A stretch of 22,951 nucleotides of DNA. Origin: an uncultured Eubacteriales bacterium. GTDB taxonomy: Bacteria; Bacillota; Clostridia; Oscillospirales; Acutalibacteraceae. The first letter of the stretch is position 1. The number at the start of each line of letters is the position of its first letter. Of this stretch, positions 15,580-21,588 are shown piece after piece. The position numbers were made by a program, and so were the translations under genes. The notes below the pieces were generated by a model, which was given only the letters and a program-made list of their open reading frames with translations, ran no database searches and had not been told where the DNA came from. The stretch spans positions 1-22,951 of the forward strand of contig ONWI01000027.1 of the NCBI GenBank assembly GCA_900321515.1, in the 5' to 3' direction.

Positions 15580-16911
15580 ATGATCAAGGTAATCACTTAC
15601 GGAACATTTGACATGCTTCATTACGGGCATATAAGGTTATTGGAGAGAGCCAAGGCGCTCGGAGACTACCTCATCGTGGGGATAACCTCCGACGATTACG
15701 ATAAGACCAGAGGAAAAATCAACAATCATCAATCGCTGATGGAGCGCATCACCGCGGTCAAGGCGACGGGACTTGCCGACGAGATACTCGTTGAGGAATA
15801 CGAGGGTCAGAAAATTGACGACATCCGCCGTTTAGGCGCGGATATCTTCACCGTCGGCTCCGACTGGGTGGGATATTTCGATTATCTCAACGAATACTGC
15901 AAGGTGATTTACCTGCCGAGAACCGAAGGCATCTCAAGCACAGAGGTCAGGGCGGAAAAAAGAAAGCTCCGGATAGGGCTTGTCGGCACCGCGGCATTCC
16001 GCACCAAATTCATCAACGAGGCAAAATACGTCAACGGCGTTGAGGTCGTCGGCATTTATGAAGCCCGCCAGCCCTCTGAACCGGAAGAAGATTCCCTGTT
16101 TTACACCGACAATTACGACGAGCTGCTGGAAAAGGTTGACGCGGTATATATACTCTCCAAGCCCGAATTGCACTATGAACACACCAAAAAGGCGCTTTCC
16201 GTGGGTAAGCATGTGCTGTGCGAATCGCCGATTGCCTGCACCGGCAAGCAGTGCGGCGAACTCTACGATCTCGCCCGGCAGCGCGGTCTGATTCTCATGG
16301 ACGCGATCAAGACGGCGTATTCCACGGCGTACGAGCGGCTGCTGCTGATGGCGAAGGGCGGCAAAATCGGCAGGGTGGTATCCATCGACGCGGTCTGCAC
16401 CAGCCTGAGAGACAGCGTGATGTCCGAATGGAACAGCATGTGCAGCTGGGCGCCGGCCGCCATGCTTCCGGTTTTCCAGTTTTTCGGCGTCAATTACAGA
16501 GACAGGATTTTTTTCACCATGTTTCAGGACAGGCAGAAAAACATCGACGCATACACCAAGATAGATTTTGTTTACGATACCGGCGTCGCGTCCGTCAAGG
16601 TGGCTCAGGGCGCCAAGGCCGAGGGAGAACTTATCATCACCGGGACCAAGGGATATATCTATGTCCCCGCGCCGTGGTGGAAAACCGATTATTTTGAGGT
16701 CCGTTTTGAAAATCCGGAGGACAACAAGCGGTTTTTCTATCAGCTTGACGGCGAGGGAATCCGATACGAAATCGTGGCTTTTTCCAAGGCGGTGGAGTCC
16801 GGCAAGGACATGAACTACGTCTCGCGCGGGATTTCGGAGGCTATCGCCGGAGTCATCGGTGATTTCAACGAGCGCAAGGGACTTATTGAAATCGGAGCCG
16901 CCGCAAAATAA
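15580..16911 (+). CDS. Cytidylyltransferase (TagD-like) fused to Gfo/Idh/MocA oxidoreductase
   Basis: 443 residues with two enzymes in one chain. Residues 1-125 form a TagD-like nucleotidyltransferase: YGTFDMLHYGH with the HxGH motif at 14-17, and YLPRTEGISSTEV ending at 123, the family signature. Members make CDP-glycerol or related CDP-alcohols from CTP. Residues from about 128 form a Gfo/Idh/MocA NAD(P)-binding domain (IGLVGTAAF at 132-140) followed by its alpha/beta C-terminal domain. The usual catalytic-lysine EKP motif reads CESP (214-217), while IKTAY at 243-247 supplies another Lys nearby. GGAG lies seven bases before the ATG. The domains join through a linker of only a few residues with no stop or frameshift. 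Combined with the aminotransferase upstream, it suggests synthesis of a CDP-linked modified polyol. The exact substrate is unknown. Confidence 0.87.
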   Translation: MIKVITYGTFDMLHYGHIRLLERAKALGDYLIVGITSDDYDKTRGKINNHQSLMERITAVKATGLADEILVEEYEGQKIDDIRRLGADIFTVGSDWVGYFDYLNEYCKVIYLPRTEGISSTEVRAEKRKLRIGLVGTAAFRTKFINEAKYVNGVEVVGIYEARQPSEPEEDSLFYTDNYDELLEKVDAVYILSKPELHYEHTKKALSVGKHVLCESPIACTGKQCGELYDLARQRGLILMDAIKTAYSTAYERLLLMAKGGKIGRVVSIDAVCTSLRDSVMSEWNSMCSWAPAAMLPVFQFFGVNYRDRIFFTMFQDRQKNIDAYTKIDFVYDTGVASVKVAQGAKAEGELIITGTKGYIYVPAPWWKTDYFEVRFENPEDNKRFFYQLDGEGIRYEIVAFSKAVESGKDMNYVSRGISEAIAGVIGDFNERKGLIEIGAAAK

Positions 16912-16967
16912 TTATCACATCTTCCGGATTTGCGGAGTTGAGTTACGGCGATTGAAGGTGTTATTGA

Positions 16968-17429
16968 ATGGGCAGAGAGGCTGGCTTCGAACTGAATTGT
17001 TCCGGATTTTCGGGCAGCGTGACCGATTTCATCAAATTGCTGAACAGCCTCGGCTGGTCTTATTACGATGAAGAGGACCGCGCCGAATATCTTCCGGTAG
17101 GCGATACGGACAGCTTTGACTGGCAGATGGGCGAAATTACGGAGAGCGCGCTCTACGCGATTTTTGACCGCAAGCAGCAGCGCGGGGAAACGGTGGGACT
17201 CGTACTGTATTACCGCGATACCGAAAACGGCATCACCCTGCTTGCCGAGGATACAAGCGAGATTATCATCATTCCCAATATCTGCCGCAAGACGCTCGAC
17301 GACGACGAGGACTCCCTGACCGACGTCAATTGGTATTCCGAGCGGATTTTTCAGAAGCTGCTCTGGTATGACTGCGGCATGGTTAATTTGAAATTTGAGG
17401 AATCTATGGAAAACAAAACAAATGATTGA
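16968..17429 (+). CDS. Small acidic protein of unknown function
   Basis: 153 residues that I do not recognise. It is hydrophilic and strongly acidic (for example KTLDDDEDSLTDVNWY), with no signal peptide, membrane segment or cysteine pair pattern. The composition fits a compact soluble alpha/beta domain: FELNCSGFSGSVTDFIKLLNSLGW, then a LVLYYRDTENGITLL strand pair. AAGGTG lies seven bases before the ATG, and it follows the fusion gene by 56 bases, so it is probably the last gene of the polysaccharide operon. Its stop codon (17427-17429) lies within the -35 box of the metal-efflux promoter. Position suggests a role linked to the fusion enzyme or to regulation of the polymer, but this is only context. 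Confidence 0.7.
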   Translation: MGREAGFELNCSGFSGSVTDFIKLLNSLGWSYYDEEDRAEYLPVGDTDSFDWQMGEITESALYAIFDRKQQRGETVGLVLYYRDTENGITLLAEDTSEIIIIPNICRKTLDDDEDSLTDVNWYSERIFQKLLWYDCGMVNLKFEESMENKTND

Positions 17430-17454
17430 CAATCAGTAATAATTATGCTAAAAT
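17426..17454 (+). promoter_or_regulatory. Strong sigma-A promoter for the riboswitch leader and CDF exporter
   Basis: A perfect TTGACA (17426-17431), a 17-base spacer ending in TGC (extended -10), then TAAAAT (17449-17454). The predicted start is near 17461, which gives a leader of about 260 bases before the exporter's ATG. The -35 overlaps the stop codon of the preceding gene. Confidence 0.8.
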
Positions 17455-17479
17455 ATCATTGACAGATGATGTATAAAAC

Positions 17480-17506
17480 TGTTAATTGTGCCTAACATAA
17501 TTAACA
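17480..17506. repeat. 8-bp inverted repeat in the leader (possible operator or RNA hairpin)
   Basis: TGTTAATT (17480-17487) and AATTAACA (17499-17506) are perfect inverted repeats separated by 11 bases. They lie about 20-45 bases downstream of the predicted start and upstream of the riboswitch core. A protein operator and a 5' stabilising hairpin are both possible. No T-run follows, so it is not a terminator. Confidence 0.5.
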
Positions 17507-17551
17507 TACTCATTTCCGGCATATCCGTCATGATAATAGAATATCTTATTA

Positions 17552-17645
17552 CTGAACAGGCTACCGTTTTTGCGGGATTGCCGGGCTTAGCAAAAGCGAG
17601 GCAGCAGTTTGATTTTTTTTAAATAAAATTCAACCTGTGGGACAG
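17552..17645 (+). promoter_or_regulatory. NiCo (czcD-type) Ni2+/Co2+ riboswitch aptamer
   Basis: The transcript matches the four-way-junction NiCo class as I know it. Seen in order: CTG (17552-17554) opening P1, then AACAGGC; P2 from CCG (17564-17566) with CGG (17573-17575); P3 from GCC/GGC (17580-17582 and 17600-17602) plus GCTT/AAGC (17585-17588 and 17594-17597), giving the conserved GCCGGGC; P4 from CAG/CTG (17605-17607 and 17635-17637) plus TTGA/TCAA (17609-17612 and 17630-17633); then TGGGACAG, whose CAG (17643-17645) closes P1. The block CTGTGGGACAG is the class hallmark. Known members bind Co2+ and Ni2+ cooperatively and turn expression on by preventing termination. The terminator here reuses the 3' strands of P4 and P1, and the downstream gene is a CDF exporter, as expected. 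Outer P1 pairing is weak. Confidence 0.88.
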
Positions 17646-17671
17646 ACAAATTTGTTCCGCAGGTATTTTTT
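17633..17671 (+). terminator. Riboswitch-controlled intrinsic terminator
   Basis: ACCTGTGGGACA (17633-17644) pairs with TGTTCCGCAGGT (17653-17664) over 12 base pairs, two of them G-U type, with an eight-base loop. ATTTTTT (17665-17671) follows. The left arm contains the CTGTGGGACA segment of the aptamer, so aptamer and terminator cannot form together. This gives a metal-induced ON switch. It may also stop read-through from the polysaccharide operon, for which no other terminator was found. Confidence 0.88.
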
Positions 17672-17720
17672 GTAATTACCTATTATTCTCAATTTCTAAT
17701 TTTTCCCGGAGGTAATTTGA

Positions 17721-18590
17721 ATGGACAGAAAACAGGTGGTAGAGAGAGTTTCGGCGATAAGCATAGCGATGAATCTGTTTCTCTCGGTGGGCAAACTCGC
17801 AGCGGGCATTTTTGCACATTCCGGGGCGATGATCTCCGACGCGGTGCATTCGGCTTCGGACGTATTCAGCACCTTCATCGTCATCATCGGCTTCCGCCTC
17901 TCGGCAAAGGAAGCCGACAAGGATCACCCCTACGGTCACGAGCGGCTGGAATGTGTCGCCGGCATCATTCTGGCAATGATCCTCTTCATAACCGGTCTGG
18001 GCATAGCAAAGAGTTCCTTTGATCTGGTGGTATCCAAAGCGTACCTGACCCAGAAAATGCCCGGCATAGCCGCGCTGATTGCCGCCGTCATCTCCATCGC
18101 CGCGAAGGAAGGGCTCTACTGGCTGACCATCATTTACGCCAGGAAGATAGACTCTCCCGCGCTCAAAGCCGACGCGTGGCACCACCGCAGCGACGCGCTT
18201 TCCTCCGTGGGCGCGATGATCGGCATCATCGGGGCGCGCATGGGTTTTGCCGTTTGCGAACCGGCGGCCAGCCTTGTGATCTGCGTCTTCATCATCAAGG
18301 CTTCCGTGGAAATATTCAGCGACGCGATCGGCAAAATGACCGACAAGGCATGCGACGAATGCACCGAAGATTCCATCCGCCAGATCATTCTGGCGCAGGA
18401 CGGCGTGAAATCTCTTGCCGAACTCAAGACCCGCATGTTCGGGGCGAAAATGTATGTGGACGCGGTGATAACGGTTGACGGTGCCCTTCCGCTTACGGAG
18501 GCGCACGCCATCGCGGAATCGGTTCACGACAGCGTGGAAAAATCCTTTCCCGGAGTAAAGCACTGCATGGTACATGTGGATCCGGCGTGA
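17721..18590 (+). CDS. czcD: CDF-family cation efflux transporter (Co/Ni/Zn-type)
   Basis: 289 residues, a proton-coupled divalent metal exporter of the cytoplasmic membrane. Six membrane segments are expected. The transport site is visible as two DxxHxxxD motifs: D40, H43, D47 in TM2 and D151, H154, D158 in TM5. DHPYGHERLE (68-77) is the family loop. The C-terminal cytoplasmic domain (from about 205) ends in HCMVHVDPA. GGAGG lies nine bases before the ATG. The NiCo riboswitch and its terminator directly upstream argue that Co2+ and/or Ni2+ are the physiological substrates, although CDF sequence alone would not decide between Zn, Co, Fe or Mn. The symbol is given by analogy to other riboswitch-controlled czcD genes. 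Confidence 0.93.
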   Translation: MDRKQVVERVSAISIAMNLFLSVGKLAAGIFAHSGAMISDAVHSASDVFSTFIVIIGFRLSAKEADKDHPYGHERLECVAGIILAMILFITGLGIAKSSFDLVVSKAYLTQKMPGIAALIAAVISIAAKEGLYWLTIIYARKIDSPALKADAWHHRSDALSSVGAMIGIIGARMGFAVCEPAASLVICVFIIKASVEIFSDAIGKMTDKACDECTEDSIRQIILAQDGVKSLAELKTRMFGAKMYVDAVITVDGALPLTEAHAIAESVHDSVEKSFPGVKHCMVHVDPA

Positions 18591-18706
18591 TGGGTCGAAC
18601 GTCCTGCCGCTTTGGAAATCACGCTGTTTGTATGAACAAAGTGTGTATAATTGATGACTGAATTGCAAATAATCGCGAAAAAGAAAAAATCCCCCTGCGT
18701 AAGGTA

Positions 18707-18737
18707 TTGCTCGTAACGCCGCGTAATGGGCTATTCT
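18707..18737 (+). promoter_or_regulatory. Possible MerR-type promoter with 19-base spacer and operator dyad
   Basis: TTGCTC (18707-18712) and TATTCT (18732-18737) are separated by 19 bases, the elongated spacing typical of MerR-activated promoters. The spacer holds an imperfect dyad GTAACGC-C-GCGTAAT (5 of 7 positions symmetrical). It would start transcription just at the ribosome binding site, leaving a very short leader. A separate TATAAT at 18646-18651 without a good -35 is an alternative promoter. Confidence 0.35.
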
Positions 18738-18759
18738 AAGGGCAAAGGAGGTGACAGCT

Positions 18760-19485
18760 ATGTCAAAATACACGACAGGAGAGATCGCCAGGCTCTGCGG
18801 GGTCACGGTCAGGACGGTGCAGTATTACGACACCAGAGGCATTCTGACGCCGGCGGAACTGTCCGAGGGAGGCAGACGGCTCTATTCCGAGAACGACCTG
18901 AAACGCATGAGGATCATCTGCTTCCTGCGGGACTTGGGACTTCCGCTGGATTCCATTTCCCAGATGCTTGCCGAGGACGACCCTGGCAGCGTGATATCAT
19001 TGCTATTGGAACAACAGGAGCAGACGCTCCGGGAAGAAATCGGAGAGCGGAAGGAAAGGCTGGACAAGCTCGAATCACTCAGGCGGGACCTCAAAGACGT
19101 GGAGACAGTCTCTTTTGAATCCATCGGCGACATAGCATACACAATGACCAACAAGAAAAAGCTCCGGAAAATACACGCTGTGATGTTGATCACAGGCATT
19201 CCTGTCACGCTGCTGCAATGTGCATCCATTGCTCTGTGGCTCACGAAGGGGTGGTGGTGGCTGTTTGCAATCTGGGCAGCGGTTGCGATTCCGTGGGGTA
19301 TTTTGATTTCCAAATATTACTACGATAACACCGCCTATCTCTGTCCGAAGTGCCACACGGTATTCACGCCTGCTTTCAAAGAGGCGTTCTTTGCGAGACA
19401 CACGCCATCCACCCGCAAGCTGACCTGCACGTCCTGCGGGCATCACGGCTTCTGCGTGGAGGTGGCAAAGGAAGAGAAAAAATAG
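18760..19485 (+). CDS. MerR-family regulator with two membrane helices and C-terminal zinc ribbon
   Basis: 241 residues. The N-terminal MerR winged helix-turn-helix reads KYTTGEIARLCGVTVRTVQYYD with GGRRLYSENDLKRM after it (residues 3-50). A coiled-coil dimerisation stretch follows at about 83-115 (QQEQTLREEIGERKERLDKL). The tail is unusual. It has two hydrophobic segments at about 141-161 and 165-184, then two CxxC pairs (C195/C198 and C223/C226) forming a likely zinc ribbon. The regulator would therefore sit at the membrane. ATG 18760 has a near-perfect AAAGGAGGTGA seven bases upstream; the GTG at 18751 lies inside that site. It precedes a small membrane protein and an ABC exporter on the same strand, so it probably controls them in response to a membrane-active or envelope signal. 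Confidence 0.85.
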   Translation: MSKYTTGEIARLCGVTVRTVQYYDTRGILTPAELSEGGRRLYSENDLKRMRIICFLRDLGLPLDSISQMLAEDDPGSVISLLLEQQEQTLREEIGERKERLDKLESLRRDLKDVETVSFESIGDIAYTMTNKKKLRKIHAVMLITGIPVTLLQCASIALWLTKGWWWLFAIWAAVAIPWGILISKYYYDNTAYLCPKCHTVFTPAFKEAFFARHTPSTRKLTCTSCGHHGFCVEVAKEEKK

Positions 19486-19626
19486 GCGATTGAAAAAGTG
19501 AAAATCCGAGATTATCCCTGCCCCGAGCGGAGAAAGAATCCCCGTTAATAATTCTCCAATCCCCGTATTCACATATTTTTCAGCTTTTACAATCGGATAG
19601 AAGAAAAAATCTAGGAGGAATCAAGT

Positions 19627-19842
19627 ATGATGACGAATTTTGAAGCATTGAAGGAATATTTACCGCTGCTGCTGCCGCTGCTGGTGGCGGAGTTTGCCCT
19701 TTTTGTCTGGGCGCTGACGCATGTGCTCACCCATAAGACCTACAAGCACGGCAACCGGGTTCTCTGGCTGATCGTGGTCATCCTGATGATGAATTTTGTG
19801 GGTCCGATACTCTACTTCATTTTTGGAAAAGAGGACGAATGA
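19627..19842 (+). CDS. Small membrane protein, PLDc_N-like domain
   Basis: 71 residues with two hydrophobic helices (about 10-33 and 44-65) joined by a short basic loop (HKTYKHGNR), ending PILYFIFGKEDE. The pattern of a W in the second helix and the ILYFIFGKxD ending matches the phospholipase D N-terminal (PLDc_N) small-protein family, which is often encoded beside ABC exporters in Firmicutes. AGGAGG lies eight bases before the ATG. Only three bases separate its stop from the ATPase start, so it is probably an accessory part of the exporter cassette. It has no catalytic domain. Confidence 0.8.
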   Translation: MMTNFEALKEYLPLLLPLLVAEFALFVWALTHVLTHKTYKHGNRVLWLIVVILMMNFVGPILYFIFGKEDE

Positions 19843-19845
19843 CAG

Positions 19846-20748
19846 ATGGCAAACGTGCTTGAAATATCCGGGCTGAGCAAGCGCTTCGGCAGCAAGCAGG
19901 CGCTTGCGGACGTGACCCTCTCGGTGCCGGAGAACTGCGTGTTCGGCTTCGTGGGGCGCAACGGCGCGGGCAAAACCACCACCATGAAGTCAATCATCGG
20001 ACTGCTGAAGCCCGACGGCGGAGACATCACGGTCTGCGGCGAAAAAGTGACCTACGGCGGCACGAGAACCAACCGCTTCATCGGCTGCCTGCCCGACGTG
20101 CCGGAATTTTACGGCTGCATGACCGCGCGGGAATACATGACGCTCTGCGGTCAAATCGCCGGCATGAAAGCCCCGGATATCAAAGCCCGCACGGACGAGC
20201 TTCTCGAGCTGGTGGGACTTTCGGACGAAAAGCACCGCGTCAGGGGGTATTCCCGCGGCATGAAGCAGCGTCTCGGTATCGCGCAGGCACTCATCAACCG
20301 CCCCAAGCTGCTGATCTGCGACGAGCCGACCTCCGCACTCGACCCTGTGGGGCGCAGGGAAATTCTCGACATCCTGAAGGACGCGGGAAAGCAGACCTCG
20401 GTCTTCTTCTCCACCCACATTCTCACCGACGTGGAGAGAATCTGCGACCGCGTCGCGTTCCTGGAGGGCGGCAGGGTCGCGCTGAGCGGGGAGATCGACG
20501 AAATCCGGAAAATGCGCTCCGACACGGCGGTGGAGGTGCTGCCGGAAAATCCCTCCGACGCGGCGCTGCTCAAAGAAAAATTCCCGTCGGGCGAAGTGCG
20601 CGACGGCTGCTTTATCCTAAAAAACGCTTCTCCAACCGACGCGGAAGCGCTCATGGGCTTCCTGCTGGAACATCACATCCCGGTGGTCCGATTCGAGCGC
20701 AGGGAACCTGACCTGGAAGATATGTTCATGGAGGTGATAGGCAAATGA
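19846..20748 (+). CDS. ABC transporter ATP-binding protein
   Basis: 300 residues, the ATPase of an ABC-2-type exporter. Walker A GRNGAGKT is at 37-44, signature YSRGMKQRLG at 135-144, Walker B LLICDEP at 155-161, and the switch His (H191) is in FFSTHILTD. After about residue 210 comes a roughly 90-residue C-terminal extension (ALSGEIDEIRKM...DLEDMFMEVIGK), typical of bacitracin/lantibiotic-type export and self-resistance ATPases. The signature motif reads SRGMK rather than LSGGQ, which is common in this class. AAAGAGGACG precedes the ATG. The stop overlaps the permease start (ATGA), so they form one complex. The substrate is unknown. Confidence 0.94.
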   Translation: MANVLEISGLSKRFGSKQALADVTLSVPENCVFGFVGRNGAGKTTTMKSIIGLLKPDGGDITVCGEKVTYGGTRTNRFIGCLPDVPEFYGCMTAREYMTLCGQIAGMKAPDIKARTDELLELVGLSDEKHRVRGYSRGMKQRLGIAQALINRPKLLICDEPTSALDPVGRREILDILKDAGKQTSVFFSTHILTDVERICDRVAFLEGGRVALSGEIDEIRKMRSDTAVEVLPENPSDAALLKEKFPSGEVRDGCFILKNASPTDAEALMGFLLEHHIPVVRFERREPDLEDMFMEVIGK

Positions 20749-21524
20749 AATTTTTGCGCAATTTTGTCACCTTCACAGGCAAAGAGCTGCTGGAGCTTCA
20801 CCGCAGCGGAAGGCTGCTGCTGCTGACCATCCTCTTCACGGCGTTCGGCGTGATGAATCCGGCAATGGCGAAGCTCACCCCGTGGCTGCTTCGTACAATG
20901 TCCGATTCGCTGGAGGCTTCGGGCATTACCATCACGGAGGTCAATGTCACCGCGATGGATTCGTGGGTACAGTTTTTCAAGAACATGCCGATGGCCATGC
21001 TTTTGGTGCTGGTGATGTTCGGTGGAATCTTCACATCGGAATACTCCAAGGGAACCCTTATCCCGCTGCTTGCCAAGGGCTTGCGAAGGAACGCCGTCAG
21101 CGCGGCAAAAACCTTCGCCATGCTGCTGGTGTGGAGCGTCGGATATCTTCTCAGCTACGGCGTCACTTTCTTCTACAGCGACTACTACTGGGACAATTCC
21201 GCGGTAAAGAATTACGCCTTCGCGGCGTTCGGTCTGTGGCTCTTCGGCGTGCTGCTGGTGTGCAGCATCACATTCTTCTCGTCCTTCGCGGATTCTGCGG
21301 CGCAGGTGCTTCTCGGCACGGGCGGAGTGTATTTTGTTCTGTATCTGCTCGGCGCGGTCGGCAAGGTCAGGGAGTATCTCCCCTCCTATCTCACCCGGAG
21401 CGGGGAATTGCTCACCGGGCAGGCTAAGCCTTCGGATTATGCCGCCGCGGTATGCGTCACGGCAGTTGCCTCGATTGTCCTGTTGATCGCTTCCATTCCT
21501 CTCACAGCCAAGAGACGGCTGTGA
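20745..21524 (+). CDS. ABC-2 type transporter permease
   Basis: 259 residues with about six hydrophobic segments (near 21-43, 78-97, 118-140, 151-174, 178-200 and 230-250) and a soluble loop after the first helix. The first cytoplasmic stretch FVTFTGKELLELHRSGR and the TSEYSKGTL motif at about 98-106 are typical of ABC-2 permeases that partner with a separate ATPase. It overlaps the ATPase gene by ATGA and ends just before a strong terminator, so it is the last gene of the cassette. Export of an antimicrobial, lipid or peptide is likely from family and context; the sequence does not say which. Confidence 0.88.
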   Translation: MKFLRNFVTFTGKELLELHRSGRLLLLTILFTAFGVMNPAMAKLTPWLLRTMSDSLEASGITITEVNVTAMDSWVQFFKNMPMAMLLVLVMFGGIFTSEYSKGTLIPLLAKGLRRNAVSAAKTFAMLLVWSVGYLLSYGVTFFYSDYYWDNSAVKNYAFAAFGLWLFGVLLVCSITFFSSFADSAAQVLLGTGGVYFVLYLLGAVGKVREYLPSYLTRSGELLTGQAKPSDYAAAVCVTAVASIVLLIASIPLTAKRRL

Positions 21525-21531
21525 AACTCAT

Positions 21532-21570
21532 AAAACTCCTCACTGCCCAAAGCGGCGGCGGGGAGTTTTT
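21532..21570. terminator. Bidirectional intrinsic terminator between convergent operons
   Basis: AAAACTCCTCACTGCC (21532-21547) pairs with GGCGGCGGGGAGTTTT (21554-21569) with one A-C mismatch and a six-base loop CAAAGC. A T-run ends the plus-strand side (21566-21570), and the A-run at 21532-21535 gives TTTT on the minus strand. It therefore serves both the ABC operon and the minus-strand gene ending at 21589. Confidence 0.85.
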
Positions 21571-21588
21571 GTGCAATGCGGAAAAATA

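Noticed and set aside
17461..17720. Manganese (yybP-ykoY) riboswitch or 6S-type RNA in the leader
   Set aside because: The conserved CTGTGGGACAG and GCCGGGC blocks and four-helix layout match NiCo. I saw neither the yybP-ykoY loops nor a 6S-like long bulged rod.
17676..18806. Minus-strand open frame across the CDF gene (376 codons)
   Set aside because: The plus strand encodes a complete CDF transporter with both DxxHxxxD sites and a riboswitch upstream; the minus-strand product looks random.
19529..19557. GGAGAA/TTCTCC inverted repeat between the MerR gene and the small membrane protein as a terminator
   Set aside because: Six pairs, a 17-base loop and no T-run after it; insufficient for an intrinsic terminator, and no clear operator character.
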